From Streptococcus pasteurianus (GTDB lineage: Bacteria > Bacillota > Bacilli > Lactobacillales > Streptococcaceae), in NCBI RefSeq assembly GCF_004843545.1, contig NZ_CP039457.1:524501-588500 (forward strand): a stretch of 64,000 bases of DNA, read 5' to 3'. This document shows, piece by piece, positions 49,904 to 60,270 of the stretch (positions within the stretch are counted from its first letter, which is position 1; every line of letters starts with the position of its first letter). Below the pieces are notes generated by a model. The model ran no database searches. It was not told the DNA's origin and was given only the letters and a program-made list of their open reading frames with translations. A program made the translations under genes and the position numbers.

Positions 49904-51064
49904 GTGGAGAGATTAAGGTTAAAGGAAGTATTTAGGACTGAAGAGTCATTTGCAAGGTTTCTTTATCGATCCTTGTATTTTCTTGAGTTTTGTTTGCTAT
50001 TTCTAGCTTGGTTCTTGAAACGTTATCCGTTTCCTTTACCATTTTTCTTATTGATGTCAAGTCTTGCCATTGTTGGTGGATTTGCCATGTATTTATGGAG
50101 TTTTTGGCGTTCGGGTTGGTCAATAGAGAAGATTTTAGCAGGGATTTTTGCACTAGCTTTCTTGATTTTATTGCCAATGTCTAATTATCTGGAAACAAAC
50201 GTTGATGATTTGTCCATGGTTACCTTGTTTTTGTTATCAGCGAGTGTTGATAAAGATGATGAGCGGTTGATGACAGCGATTTTCTACTTTAAGCTGATTG
50301 TAGCAATCTTAGTGCTCTTTGCTTACAATAGTCATATTATTTCTGATATGACCATGTATCGAGTTGACAAAGATTTGATTAGGCATTCTTATGGTTTTAT
50401 GCACCCAAATTCTTTGGGAATGTATTTAGTTGGTTTGTTGTTTGATTTTTCCTTGGTTAGAAAGAGACGTAAAGCTAGAGCAGGATTGGTCATGTTGCTT
50501 GTTTCCTTGTTGATTTTTGCGATTACCGACTCAAGGACAACATTTTTAATTGCAGGAGTCATCATTCTTTGCTATTTTTTGAAACCATTATTACTAAAGT
50601 ATCAGGTTTCCGGTTCTGTGATTATTCCACTGGTGATTGTGATGTTTGGTTTGGGGCTAGGGCTTCCATACTTCTACAATGGTGATAGTACCATTTATGC
50701 AACATTGAATCATTTGTTTTCAGGAAGATTGAATATCGGACATACGTATTTGCAGCATTTCGGTGTTGATTGGTTGCCACGAAATATCCCAACTTTTACC
50801 GAAATAAATGGGCATCCGATGTACGATGATAGTTTTTATATTGATTCATTATTACGTCAGGGAATTTTTCTATTTCTACTGTATCCAATTTTTCTCATTG
50901 CACAGTTGAGAGGGAAGAAACTGACACTATTCCATACGATGCTCTTTTTGATAACTTTCTTTATCAATATCATGGAGCACTATGGTGGCAGTCTTTGTAT
51001 GTGTAGTATTCTCTTAATCAATTATTTTGCGGTTTCTGAGGAGAACACCGTGGGGAAATATTGA
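49904..51064 (+). CDS. Wzy/O-antigen-ligase-like polytopic membrane protein
   Basis: The 386-residue protein has about ten hydrophobic segments and a large outside loop before the last pair (about residues 265-310). HPNSLGMYLVG near residue 167 and TDSRTTFL near 207 resemble O-antigen polymerase and ligase families. The start is GTG 49904, six bases after murF, with no strong ribosome site. Its substrate is unknown; co-transcription with murF hints at a cell-surface polymer. Confidence 0.72.
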   Translation: MERLRLKEVFRTEESFARFLYRSLYFLEFCLLFLAWFLKRYPFPLPFFLLMSSLAIVGGFAMYLWSFWRSGWSIEKILAGIFALAFLILLPMSNYLETNVDDLSMVTLFLLSASVDKDDERLMTAIFYFKLIVAILVLFAYNSHIISDMTMYRVDKDLIRHSYGFMHPNSLGMYLVGLLFDFSLVRKRRKARAGLVMLLVSLLIFAITDSRTTFLIAGVIILCYFLKPLLLKYQVSGSVIIPLVIVMFGLGLGLPYFYNGDSTIYATLNHLFSGRLNIGHTYLQHFGVDWLPRNIPTFTEINGHPMYDDSFYIDSLLRQGIFLFLLYPIFLIAQLRGKKLTLFHTMLFLITFFINIMEHYGGSLCMCSILLINYFAVSEENTVGKY

Positions 51065-51214
51065 AATAGAGCCCACTTTTCGTTATAATAATAGAGTTAT
51101 GAGTCCCATGACTCTATTTTTTGTATGGCAGAAAAGGAGTGGACCAATGTAGTCACTAAAGATTAGGTGATACGTTTATATAAAGAAGATAATTAAGATT
51201 AATAAGGAAATAAA

Positions 51215-52759
51215 ATGACAATTCAAGATGACATTAAAAAACGTCGTACGTTTGCTATCATCAGTCACCCAGATGCTGGTAAAACGACAATTACAGAACA
51301 ATTACTTTATTTTGGTGGAGAAATCCGTGAAGCTGGTACCGTAAAAGGGAAAAAGACAGGGAACTTTGCTAAATCTGACTGGATGGATATTGAAAAGCAA
51401 CGTGGTATCTCCGTTACTTCATCAGTAATGCAATTTGATTATGCTGGAAAACGTGTCAATATACTTGATACACCAGGGCACGAGGACTTCTCTGAAGATA
51501 CTTACCGTACTCTTATGGCGGTAGATGCTGCGGTTATGGTTGTCGATTCTGCCAAAGGTATTGAAGCACAAACGAAAAAGCTGTTTGAAGTTGTTAAACA
51601 CCGTAATATTCCAGTATTTACTTTTATCAACAAGCTTGACCGTGATGGTCGTGAACCACTTGACCTTTTGGAAGAATTGGAAGAAGTGCTTGGTATTGCA
51701 AGTTATCCAATGAATTGGCCAATTGGGATGGGAAAATCATTTGAAGGGCTTTACGATTTGTACAACAAACGTTTGGAACTTTACAAAGGCGATGAACGTT
51801 TTGCAGCACTTGAAGATGGTGATGAATTATTTGCTAACAACCCATTCTACCAACAAGTTTTGGAAGATGTTGAATTGTTAGAAGAAGCAGGAAATGAATT
51901 TTCAGAAGAAGCTATCTTGTCTGGTGATTTAACACCAGTATTCTTCGGTTCTGCCCTTACAAACTTTGGGGTGCAAACTTTCCTAGATACTTTCTTACAA
52001 TTTGCGCCAGAACCCCATGGACATAAAACAACAGAAGGCAATGAAATCGACCCTTACGATAAAGATTTTTCAGGATTTGTCTTTAAAATCCAAGCAAATA
52101 TGGACCCACGACACCGTGACCGTATTGCTTTCGTGCGTATCGTTTCAGGTGAATTTGAACGTGGCATGAGCGTGAATTTAGCACGTACGAAAAAATCAGT
52201 GAAATTGTCAAACGTGACACAATTCATGGCAGAATCACGTGAGAATGTTGAAAATGCCGTTGCTGGTGATATTATCGGGGTTTACGATACAGGAACTTAC
52301 CAAGTTGGGGATACGTTGACAGTCGGTAAAAATAAATTTGAATTTGAACCGTTACCAACCTTCACACCAGAGTTGTTCATGAAAGTAGCTGCTAAAAACG
52401 TCATGAAACAAAAATCATTCCACAAAGGAATTGAACAATTGGTGCAAGAAGGAGCTATCCAACTTTATAAAAATTATCAAACTGGCGAATACATGCTTGG
52501 TGCTGTTGGTCAATTGCAGTTTGAAGTGTTCAAACACCGTATGGAAAATGAATACAATGCCGAAGTGGTAATGACACCAATGGGTAAAAAGACTGTTCGT
52601 TGGATTAAACCAGAAGACCTTGATGAACGCATGTCATCAAGTCGAAATATCTTGGCTAAAGACCGCTTTGACCAACCTGTTTTCCTTTTTGAAAACGACT
52701 TTGCGCTTCGCTGGTTTGCGGATAAATACCCAGATGTTGAACTAGAAGAAAAAATGTAA
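51215..52759 (+). CDS. prfC: Peptide chain release factor 3
   Basis: RF3 is a GTPase that recycles RF1 and RF2. G1 SHPDAGKTT is near residue 18, G3 [12 protein letters not shown] near 88, and G4 NKLDRDGR near 142. At 514 residues it is full length. TAAGGAAA precedes ATG. Terminators follow at 52771 and 52830. Confidence 0.97.
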   Translation: MTIQDDIKKRRTFAIISHPDAGKTTITEQLLYFGGEIREAGTVKGKKTGNFAKSDWMDIEKQRGISVTSSVMQFDYAGKRVNILDTPGHEDFSEDTYRTLMAVDAAVMVVDSAKGIEAQTKKLFEVVKHRNIPVFTFINKLDRDGREPLDLLEELEEVLGIASYPMNWPIGMGKSFEGLYDLYNKRLELYKGDERFAALEDGDELFANNPFYQQVLEDVELLEEAGNEFSEEAILSGDLTPVFFGSALTNFGVQTFLDTFLQFAPEPHGHKTTEGNEIDPYDKDFSGFVFKIQANMDPRHRDRIAFVRIVSGEFERGMSVNLARTKKSVKLSNVTQFMAESRENVENAVAGDIIGVYDTGTYQVGDTLTVGKNKFEFEPLPTFTPELFMKVAAKNVMKQKSFHKGIEQLVQEGAIQLYKNYQTGEYMLGAVGQLQFEVFKHRMENEYNAEVVMTPMGKKTVRWIKPEDLDERMSSSRNILAKDRFDQPVFLFENDFALRWFADKYPDVELEEKM

Positions 52760-52770
52760 TAAAGACAGAG

Positions 52771-52799
52771 GGAGTTGAGAAAGTGCTCAACTTCTTTTG
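52771..52799 (+). terminator. Terminator of prfC
   Basis: GGAGTTGAG and CTCAACTTC form a 9-bp stem with a 6-base loop, then TTTT. Confidence 0.75.
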
Positions 52800-52829
52800 T
52801 CGTTCTTCATGCTAAGATAAAAATAAATA

Positions 52830-52860
52830 AAGGTCTGAACTTGCGTGCTCAGACCTTTTT
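52830..52860 (+). terminator. Second terminator downstream of prfC
   Basis: AAGGTCTGA and TCAGACCTT around a 10-base loop, then TTT. Confidence 0.75.
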
Positions 52861-53323
52861 AGGAGTTAAAACAAAAACAGCCCCGACGAATCAGGACTAT
52901 CTTTTTGAGATTATGAAAAAGAAAAGTTTTAGGATATCCATATCTTATCAGAGAAGACTTAAAGAAACCTTAAACGACTAAGAAAAATAGTCTTTTACAG
53001 AAAATTCTAATGATAGAAGTTGTGAAACCAAATTTCAAGTCTAAATTAGCCATTTTGTAAAAACTCTCTAGGAGAGTGATAATCAAGCACTTTTTTGGAA
53101 TAGTTGTTAATCCAGTATTCAATAAATGTGACTTGTCGTTGTGGTGATTACAATTATATCTCTCTGAGATGTTTTTTGATACACTCAAGTGACTAATTTC
53201 ATTTTAGAACTTTCAATAGAAGTTATGAAAACGTGTTATTTTAATAAATGAAATTGTTTCCTATCTTTTTAACTTGGAATGTGTTAAACTAGATAAGTTG
53301 TTAAACAACGATTAAAGTTTAAT
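52861..53323. other. Non-coding region before cshA
   Basis: It includes the transposase scrap at 53046-53140 and otherwise AT-rich sequence with no supported gene. Confidence 0.5.
53046..53140 (-). pseudogene. C-terminal fragment of an IS30-like transposase
   Basis: One minus-strand frame reads FIEYWINNYSKKVLDYHSP, then REFLQNG and a stop at 53046. The K-VL-Y-SP-E-F pattern is the usual C-terminus of IS30-type transposases. No upstream domains or both ends are found. The family call is tentative. Confidence 0.4.
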
Positions 53324-53346
53324 AAGGCAGCTTCGCACTGCCTTTT
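53324..53346 (+). terminator. Hairpin in the cshA leader
   Basis: AAGGCAG and CTGCCTT around CTTCGCA, followed by TT, only 16 bases before the start codon. It may be an attenuator rather than a full terminator. Confidence 0.55.
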
Positions 53347-53361
53347 AGAAAAGAGAAAAAT

Positions 53362-54942
53362 TTGAAATTTACAGAACTTAACTTATCGGAAAATATCCTT
53401 GCTGCCGTAGAAAAAGCAGGCTTTGTTGAGCCATCTCCAATCCAAGAATTAACGATTCCTTTGGCTTTGGAAGGTAAGGATGTTATCGGACAAGCACAAA
53501 CTGGAACAGGGAAAACAGCTGCCTTTGGCTTGCCAACTTTGAACAAAATTGATACAAATCGTAATGTTGTTCAAGCCTTGGTTATTGCGCCAACACGTGA
53601 ATTGGCTGTTCAAGGACAAGAAGAATTGTTTCGTTTCGGTCGTGAAAAAGGTGTGAAAGTCCGTTCCGTTTACGGTGGGTCAAGCATTGAAAAACAAATT
53701 AAGGCACTTCGTTCAGGAGCTCATATTGTAGTGGGAACACCAGGGCGTTTGCTTGATTTGATTAAACGCAAAGCTTTGAAACTTGACCATGTTGAAACAT
53801 TAATCCTTGATGAAGCAGATGAAATGCTTAATATGGGATTCTTAGAAGATATTGAAGCCATTATTAGTCGTGTTCCGGAAACACGTCAAACTCTTCTTTT
53901 CTCAGCGACGATGCCAGAAGCTATCAAACGTATTGGGGTGAAATTTATGCAAAACCCTGAACACGTTAAAGTTGCTGCTAAAGAATTGACTACTGATCTT
54001 GTTGACCAATACTATATTCGCGTTAAAGAACAAGATAAATTTGATACAATGACACGTCTTATGGACGTTGACCAACCTGAATTGTCAATTGTCTTTGGGC
54101 GTACAAAACGTCGTGTGGATGAATTGACACGTGGATTGAAATTACGTGGCTATCGTGCCGAAGGTATTCACGGTGACCTTGACCAAGGTAAACGTCTCCG
54201 TGTTCTTCGTGATTTTAAGAATGACAATATTGACATCTTGGTTGCGACTGACGTTGCAGCACGTGGTCTTGATATTTCAGGGGTCACACATGTTTATAAC
54301 TACGATATTCCACAAGACCCAGAAAGCTATGTTCACCGTATTGGACGTACTGGACGTGCTGGGAAACATGGTCAATCAATCACTTTCGTGGCACCAAACG
54401 AAATGGGATATTTGTCAATTATTGAAAAATTGACGAAAAAACGCATGAAAGGCTTGAAACCAGCGACTGCTGATGAAGCCTTTAAAGCGAAGAAAAAAGT
54501 TGCGCTTAAGAAAATTGAACGTGATTTTGCGGATGAAGCGATTCGTGCAAACTTTGACAAATTCAAAGGTGATGCCGTTAAATTGGCAGCAGAATTTACA
54601 CCAGAAGAATTAGCATTGTACATCTTGAACTTGACCGTTAAAGATCCAGATACGCTTCCAAAAGTGGAAATTGCTCGTGAAAAACCATTACCATTTAAAC
54701 CATCAGGTGGTGGCTTTAATAACCGCAAGGGTGGTCGTGGCAATGGTCGCGGTCGTGATAATCGCCGTGGTGGACGTTCAGACAGAAAACGTGATGACCG
54801 AGATAATAACAGCTATCGTGATTTCAAACGTACGTCATCTAAGAACAAACGTGATTTCCAAAACAAAGATAACAAACGCCCACATCGCACATCAAGCGAA
54901 AAGAAAACAGGATTTGTTATCCGTAATAAAGGGGAAAGATAA
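53362..54942 (+). CDS. cshA: DEAD-box ATP-dependent RNA helicase CshA
   Basis: CshA unwinds RNA in ribosome assembly and degradosome work. Motif [10 protein letters not shown] is near residue 46, DEAD near 151, SAT near 181, and motif [12 protein letters not shown] near 325. A basic Arg/Gly/Asn-rich tail (about 455-526) binds RNA. TTG 53362 is the start by homology; the ribosome site is weak. At 526 residues it is normal. Confidence 0.95.
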   Translation: MKFTELNLSENILAAVEKAGFVEPSPIQELTIPLALEGKDVIGQAQTGTGKTAAFGLPTLNKIDTNRNVVQALVIAPTRELAVQGQEELFRFGREKGVKVRSVYGGSSIEKQIKALRSGAHIVVGTPGRLLDLIKRKALKLDHVETLILDEADEMLNMGFLEDIEAIISRVPETRQTLLFSATMPEAIKRIGVKFMQNPEHVKVAAKELTTDLVDQYYIRVKEQDKFDTMTRLMDVDQPELSIVFGRTKRRVDELTRGLKLRGYRAEGIHGDLDQGKRLRVLRDFKNDNIDILVATDVAARGLDISGVTHVYNYDIPQDPESYVHRIGRTGRAGKHGQSITFVAPNEMGYLSIIEKLTKKRMKGLKPATADEAFKAKKKVALKKIERDFADEAIRANFDKFKGDAVKLAAEFTPEELALYILNLTVKDPDTLPKVEIAREKPLPFKPSGGGFNNRKGGRGNGRGRDNRRGGRSDRKRDDRDNNSYRDFKRTSSKNKRDFQNKDNKRPHRTSSEKKTGFVIRNKGER

Positions 54943-54946
54943 TCAT

Positions 54947-54979
54947 AAAACACACTCTGTGATGACAGGGTGTGTTTTT
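54947..54979 (+). terminator. Terminator of cshA
   Basis: AAACACACTCTG pairs with CAGGGTGTGTTT, followed by TT; one wobble. Confidence 0.75.
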
Positions 54980-54990
54980 GAATACAGGTA

Positions 54991-55017
54991 AAAAACCTCC
55001 GCTATTCTAGCAGAGGT
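54991..55017 (-). terminator. Terminator of the esterase gene
   Basis: On the minus strand ACCTCTGC and GCGGAGGT flank a 7- to 8-base loop, followed by TTTTTA. Confidence 0.75.
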
Positions 55018-55025
55018 AATTGATA

Positions 55026-55916
55026 TTAAGCAATGTACTGTTTGAAAAATGCTAATATTTCCAAGTTACAAGCAGTAGCAATAGGATCTTTAATATTGTA
55101 ATTAAAAACGTGTCCTTTTGGTTCTTCAGGGGTTCCATAGGTACGAAATTCGTGTTCAATATGCTTAGCACGCAGGAAACCATCTAGTCTGACAGTACAA
55201 TCACGAATAAAATCTTGATTAGCGGTTGTGAGGAATAAAGGTGGTATGGCTGGTGTGATATATTTTTCGGTTAGCAGCATATCCATTTTATTTTCTAAAA
55301 CAGTATCGGTAAAGTAAGCCTTTGGGGCACCTTCAATAGTACCAGGAAGGTTGAGGAAAGAAGCTCCGCAGTTAATAGCAGCTGCACGCACTGACATGTT
55401 AGGTTTGTCGTAGCCAAATTTTTGACGGTAGTCATTATTGGTGAGGATAGTCAAATACTGCACCGCCATTTGTCCGCCAGCACTGTCACCGATGATGAAA
55501 ATATTATTTAAATCTATATCATAATCGCTACCGTGGCTAGCAACCCAGTGTACAGCACGGTTGACATCATCGAGTTCTCCAGGAAATTCGACTTCAGGTG
55601 CTAGTTGGTAGTTAAAATTAACAAAAGCAAAACCTTCTTTAGCTAAGCTAAGTCCAAAAAATTGATAGGTTTCCTTGGTACCATAGACCCATCCCCCACC
55701 GTGGATATTAATGATAGTAGGAACCTTGTCTATACGTTTTTTAGGAAGGTAAATATCTAGGAGATTCCATTTTTCTTTAGGACCATAGGCGATGTTGTCA
55801 AAACGTTCAACCTCAGGAATATCATGTGGCAGTCCGGCGTCACGTTTATCATCACCTTCTTTAAAAAGTGCACTTAATGTTTTCGCAGCTTCTAAAACCT
55901 CTTGTTTGATCGTCAT
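55026..55916 (-). CDS. Alpha/beta hydrolase (HSL/Aes-type esterase)
   Basis: The oxyanion motif HGGGW is near residue 72 and the nucleophile elbow GDSAGG near 144; a C-terminal His lies in PKGHVFNY near 277. The 296-residue enzyme has no signal peptide, so it is cytosolic. It could deacylate sugars or small esters. It is divergent from the MFS gene, with which it probably forms a unit. Confidence 0.88.
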   Translation of the reverse strand: MTIKQEVLEAAKTLSALFKEGDDKRDAGLPHDIPEVERFDNIAYGPKEKWNLLDIYLPKKRIDKVPTIINIHGGGWVYGTKETYQFFGLSLAKEGFAFVNFNYQLAPEVEFPGELDDVNRAVHWVASHGSDYDIDLNNIFIIGDSAGGQMAVQYLTILTNNDYRQKFGYDKPNMSVRAAAINCGASFLNLPGTIEGAPKAYFTDTVLENKMDMLLTEKYITPAIPPLFLTTANQDFIRDCTVRLDGFLRAKHIEHEFRTYGTPEEPKGHVFNYNIKDPIATACNLEILAFFKQYIA

Positions 55917-56002
55917 TTTGTAAGACCTCGTTTCTAAATCTATTTTTAAGACACTACGATTTTAGGTTAAAAATGAGTAAAATTCTAGCACTATCTTATC
56001 TA

Positions 56003-56059
56003 AAAAAAGGCGTCTAGTAACCTATTTATGATATAGAAAAAGGTTACTAGACGCCTTTT
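56003..56059. repeat. Perfect 20-bp inverted repeat in divergent promoter region
   Basis: AAAAAGGCGTCTAGTAACCT and AGGTTACTAGACGCCTTTTT are exact complements around a 17-base loop. It resembles a bidirectional terminator but lies between genes that diverge. It may be a leader attenuator for the esterase or a relic. Confidence 0.8.
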
Positions 56060-56186
56060 TCTGGGAACTCTTGTTATTTTGTAAACTCTGTTAACTCGTT
56101 ATAATAAAAAGTAAGAAAAGCTTAGCAGAAGTTACGTTACAAATCTGTTAAACCAGTCATATTTTATACTCTAGGAGGATTTCGTT

Positions 56187-57365
56187 ATGAAACCAGTAAA
56201 AGATAAACTATCTTTTAAAATCTCTCTGCTCTCTATTTCTCTCTTTTTAATGATTGCACCCCAGATTTCAGCAGCTTTACCACTTATGTATAATGCTTTT
56301 CCCGGTGTCAGTCAAAGTGGTGTTGAGACACTATCTACTATTCCAAATTTTGGAATTATGGTTGGTTTGTTTGTCAGTCCGTTTTTGATACGTGCTCTTG
56401 GACAAAAATTGACTATATTGATTGGTTTGGTTATTACCTTGTTAGCTGGAACGTTTCCAATGTATGCTGTGGCTTTTACGCCAATTTTGATTTCGCGTTT
56501 TCTACTCGGAGCAGGAATTGGACTTTTTAACTCTCTAGCAGTCAGTTTGATTCCTCAATTTTATGTTGATGATGAGGAAGAACGCGCCTCTATGCTTGGT
56601 TTCCAAAATGTTATGAGCAGTATTGGTGCGGCGGTATCTTCTTTTTTAGTCAGTTATTTGGTTACGATTAGTTGGCATGCAGCCTTTGTTATTTATTTTC
56701 TGGTTATCCCATCTCTTATTTTATTTACGCTATTTGTGCCATTGAAAAGAGAAACTACTCAATTTGGTAATCAAAATGGAAATAAGCAAAAGCAATCAAT
56801 CAATGGTAAAGTCATTCTTATCGCTATTTTGATGTTCTTTATTTTCATGCTGTATTTACCGATGAGCTATAAATTACCAACTATGATTGTAGAAAATGGT
56901 ATCGGTACTACTTCGACAGCAGCTATGGTAGCAGGCTTTTCGACATTGGTGGGTATCCCTATTGGGGTTACCTTTGGTTTCTTCTTTAAAAAATTGCGTG
57001 ATAAAATTTTTCCACTTGGTTTTTTTCTAGTCACTTTAGGTTTTCTGCTGACAGCATTTTCACAAAATTTAGTTATTTTACTGTTATCTATGGTTATTAC
57101 TGGTATTGGTTTTGGATTTGCGGTACCATATATGTACAACTGGCTTGGTTGGGCAGCACCTCAAAATTCTGTTAACTTAGCAACAACACTTGTTCTAGTT
57201 ATGGTGAATGTTGGTTGTTTTGTCTCTCCTACGGTTATGGGAGCTCTATCGGCTTTCTTTGGTTCTGAAGCGAGCAACACCTTATTGGTTTCAGCTATTG
57301 GCTTTGCACTTATAACAATTTATGCGCTTGTGCATTATGTCAGAGTGCATAATATACACAAATAA
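56187..57365 (+). CDS. MFS transporter
   Basis: A 392-residue transporter with twelve predicted helices. The motif region near residues 70-85 (RALGQKLTILIG) resembles loop 2-3 of MFS proteins, and there is a central basic loop at about 187-200. A GGAGG ribosome site precedes ATG; a TATAAT lies at 56099-56104. The substrate is unknown; sugar or sugar ester is an inference from neighbours. Confidence 0.88.
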   Translation: MKPVKDKLSFKISLLSISLFLMIAPQISAALPLMYNAFPGVSQSGVETLSTIPNFGIMVGLFVSPFLIRALGQKLTILIGLVITLLAGTFPMYAVAFTPILISRFLLGAGIGLFNSLAVSLIPQFYVDDEEERASMLGFQNVMSSIGAAVSSFLVSYLVTISWHAAFVIYFLVIPSLILFTLFVPLKRETTQFGNQNGNKQKQSINGKVILIAILMFFIFMLYLPMSYKLPTMIVENGIGTTSTAAMVAGFSTLVGIPIGVTFGFFFKKLRDKIFPLGFFLVTLGFLLTAFSQNLVILLLSMVITGIGFGFAVPYMYNWLGWAAPQNSVNLATTLVLVMVNVGCFVSPTVMGALSAFFGSEASNTLLVSAIGFALITIYALVHYVRVHNIHK

Positions 57366-57419
57366 TATCAGAGAAGAACTCGTTGGAAAGCGAGTTTCTT
57401 TCCTATCAGGAGGTCTTTC

Positions 57420-58280
57420 TTGGAAACGTGTCAGCATGAAGTGGTCAACCCTAATCAAGGCTTATTGTCATTTTTATATGTTCACAATGAGCAGTCGCCT
57501 GCCTATATTGAGCCGCATTGGCATAGGGCTGTTGAATTAAGCTATACCTCAAAAGGATCCATTGATCATTTTTACATTGCAGGTGAAAATTTTCAAACCC
57601 AATCAGGTCAAATTTTAGTGGTTAATACTCAGGATATTCACAGCATTCGTGTTTTGAATTATAAGGAAGAGCCTGAGTTGGCTCTGACGATTACCTATCC
57701 TTATCCATTTTTGGTTGGTCAATATGAAGATATTAGTCACTGTCAGTTTGATATCAATCATCCAGAGACTTTTTCAACGCAGCAAAAGCAGGCTTATAAT
57801 CATCTCCAAGATATCTTAGAGATGATTATAAGAGATTTTCAGGCAGATAGTCCACAGAAAAATCTGAAATTAAATTTAGGTATTTTACAGGTTTTGGATA
57901 TTTTAGTGACTTCTTTTTTGGTTGATACTGTGGCTGATGTTCATAAGGATAATCGCCTTCAAATTGCTGAGCGTATCAAGGAGATTGATTCTTTTTTGCA
58001 GAAAAATTATCAGGAGACCATTGGTTTGGAAGAATTGGCAGAACATTGTCATCTGTCTCGCTCCTATATGGCACGCTTTTTCAAAGCTCACTTGGGGGTA
58101 ACCTTAGGGCAATACCTAGCAACTATTCGTGCTCAAAAAGCACGTGATAGTTTGATTGAAACCAAGGATTGTCTGACAGATATTGCTTTAAAACATGGTT
58201 TTAGCGGCTTACGGTCAATGAACCGCGCCTTGGAAACAAATTTTGGAAAGACAGCTCGTCAGTTAAGAGATGAGCAGTGA
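57420..58280 (+). CDS. AraC-family transcriptional regulator
   Basis: An N-terminal cupin-like sensor (EPHWHRAVELSYTSKGSI, key His in HWHR) is followed by two C-terminal HTH motifs (IGLEELAEHCHLSRSYMARFFKA and LTDIALKHGFSG, described by position about 200-285). At 286 residues it is complete. TTG 57420 is used with GGAGG eight bases upstream. It likely controls the adjacent MFS and esterase genes. The kinase gene overlaps its end. Confidence 0.88.
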   Translation: METCQHEVVNPNQGLLSFLYVHNEQSPAYIEPHWHRAVELSYTSKGSIDHFYIAGENFQTQSGQILVVNTQDIHSIRVLNYKEEPELALTITYPYPFLVGQYEDISHCQFDINHPETFSTQQKQAYNHLQDILEMIIRDFQADSPQKNLKLNLGILQVLDILVTSFLVDTVADVHKDNRLQIAERIKEIDSFLQKNYQETIGLEELAEHCHLSRSYMARFFKAHLGVTLGQYLATIRAQKARDSLIETKDCLTDIALKHGFSGLRSMNRALETNFGKTARQLRDEQ

Positions 58281-59122
58281 GGAAATGACATGTTATTTAA
58301 GTTTTGATATTGCTGGTACTCATATAAAATATGCTTTGATGAGTGCTTCCGAGGAGATTTTAGAGAAAAATCATGTGATGTCTCCTAAGGATTTAGATGA
58401 TTTTTGGTCAGCAATTGATGACATTATCTTGACTTATCGTAGCCAGATTCAAAGAGTGGCGTTTAGTGCTCCGGACCGTGTAGATATTGATAATGGTATC
58501 ATTTATTTGGGTGGTGTCCTGACTTGTTTGGATGATGTTCATATTAAAGAGCGTATTAAAGAAAATTATGATTTACCAGCTACGGTGCTTAATGATGGTA
58601 AGGCAGCAGCCTTAGCAAAGGTCTGGCAGGGGAGTTTGAAAGGTGTATCAGATGGTGCAACCATTATTTTAGGAACTGGTGTTGGTGGCGGTCTCGTTTT
58701 GAATGGGAAATTACGCAGTGGTGTACATTTTCAAGCAGGTGAGTTAAGTTTTATACTTCTAAATCCTGCTAATCAAAGTTTTGACAAGATGAGTGGCTAT
58801 CTAGAGTCTGCTGTGGGAATGATTGAAAAAATCAATCAGATAATTGGAAATTCAGATATTAAAGACGGCTTAATAGCTTTTAAAGCTGTTCAATCAAAAA
58901 AACAGAAGCAGTAGCTACTTTTGAAGACTATTGTAAACCATTGCGACTATTATTTTGAATGTGCATGCTACCTTAGATTTACATACTTTTGCTATTGGAG
59001 GTGGGATCAGCTCACAAGACCTTTCAGGAACTAAAAGTGTTTTAACACGCCCTAATATTGTTAAAACTAGTTTCGGTAATGATGCGAATTTATTAGGCGC
59101 TCTCTATCAATTATTACATTAG
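58270..59122 (+). pseudogene. ROK-family kinase, disrupted by two frameshifts
   Basis: Frame 1 (58270-58914) gives the N-terminal ATP site DIAGTHIKYAL and GTGVGGGLVLNGKLRSG but stops at KKQKQ. An A7 run (58897-58903 region) appears one base short: restoring it continues EAVATFEDYCK. A second shift near 58945 is needed to read IILNVHATLDLHTFAIGGGIS and the C-terminal SFGNDANLLGALYQLLH to the stop at 59120. The sugar kinase is therefore inactive unless reads are wrong. Confidence 0.85.
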
Positions 59123-59132
59123 CGAATGAGAT

Positions 59133-59170
59133 AGAAGAACACACTTCAGAAAATGGAAGTGTGTTCTTCT
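59133..59170. terminator. Bidirectional terminator
   Basis: AGAAGAACACACTTC and GAAGTGTGTTCTTCT form a 15-bp perfect stem with an 8-base loop. It overlaps the end of the GIY-YIG gene. Confidence 0.8.
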
Positions 59171-59427
59171 ATATATGCTAGCTTTTGTTGTCGTGTTTTT
59201 TGTTTGAAGTAGCTTTCGGCGGACATGGCGGCTTCTTTGCTGTCAAAGCTTTTTTGGTAGATGAGTTTGACTGGTAGGCGACTTCTAGTGTACTTTGCAC
59301 CTTTGCCGCTATTATGTGTTTTGATACGCTTTTCAACATTGGTTGTGTAGCCTGTGTAGAGTGTGCCATCAGCACATTCGACAACATACATATAAGCTTT
59401 GTTAGTTTTTTCTTCCGTTTTTTCCAT
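59146..59427 (-). CDS. GIY-YIG domain protein
   Basis: A 93-residue single-domain protein with the GIY-YIG-like [16 protein letters not shown] near residues 12-27 and a conserved Arg/Glu set. The family includes YhbQ-type nucleases; the role is unclear. ATG 59427 lies within the last 26 bases of the upstream methyltransferase; an upstream in-frame ATG at 59478 is less likely. Confidence 0.88.
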   Translation of the reverse strand: MEKTEEKTNKAYMYVVECADGTLYTGYTTNVEKRIKTHNSGKGAKYTRSRLPVKLIYQKSFDSKEAAMSAESYFKQKTRQQKLAYIEEHTSIF

Positions 59428-60163
59428 AATAAATTTCAAAAATATCGTCCGTATAGTCACCGTTTTCTTTGTGAACAAAGAGTGGTGGGAGAATTTTTAG
59501 TCCGTCAGTAGAGCCGTCTTTAATCGCTTCAATCAAGAGCATATTAGCATCTTTACCTATTTTAGGATAAACAAATTGGATACGTTTTGGCGCTAGATTG
59601 TATTGTCTCATGGTATCAATGATGTCTAAGAAACGGTCTGGTCGATGTACCATAGCTAGTCGTCCATTTGATTTGAGCGCGTGCCTGGCTACCTCACAAA
59701 TTTCTTCTAAATTGGTAGCAATTTCATGTCTAGCAAGAAGGTAGTGTTCAGAAAGATTTTTCTTTGACGTTTCTGAAACCTTGAAATAAGGTGGATTACA
59801 CAGAATCAAATCAACACCAGAACGTGGCACATGCTTGAGCAGATTTTTCAAATCGTCATTAATCATCTGAACTTGGTTTTCTAATTGATTGAGCTGGATT
59901 GAACGCTCTGCCATATTTGCCAAACGTTCTTGCAATTCTACCTCGATAATTGGTGCTTTGGTGCGCGTGCTGGCAAAAAGTCCTACGGCACCATTTCCAG
60001 AACAAAGGTCAACAATCAAGCCACGTGAAGGGATTTTTGGAAAACGTGACAGCAAGACACTATCGATAGAATAACTGAACACGTCTTTATTTTGAATAAT
60101 TTTGACATCTGTCGAAAAGAGCTGGTCAATACGTTCGCCAGCTTTTAAAATTGATTTAATCAT
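59402..60163 (-). CDS. TrmN6-like methyltransferase (YfiC family)
   Basis: A 253-residue SAM-dependent enzyme with [14 protein letters not shown] near residue 50 and the N6-adenine motif NPPYF near 125. It resembles tRNA1(Val) m6A37 methyltransferases next to GIY-YIG genes in Firmicutes. It overlaps the GIY-YIG gene at its 3' end. The exact RNA target is inferred. Confidence 0.9.
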   Translation of the reverse strand: MIKSILKAGERIDQLFSTDVKIIQNKDVFSYSIDSVLLSRFPKIPSRGLIVDLCSGNGAVGLFASTRTKAPIIEVELQERLANMAERSIQLNQLENQVQMINDDLKNLLKHVPRSGVDLILCNPPYFKVSETSKKNLSEHYLLARHEIATNLEEICEVARHALKSNGRLAMVHRPDRFLDIIDTMRQYNLAPKRIQFVYPKIGKDANMLLIEAIKDGSTDGLKILPPLFVHKENGDYTDDIFEIYYGKNGRKN

Positions 60164-60270
60164 GATATTTATTATAGCAAATTTTAATTTTTCTCACTAG
60201 TTAGGTAATGATTTTTCGGCTCAAGCATGGTACAATGTTAAAGAATGTTTGAAGAAAAAGGAGTAAATCT

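Noticed and set aside
52775..52981. 68-codon open frame after prfC
   Set aside because: It crosses two transcription terminators and lacks a ribosome site.
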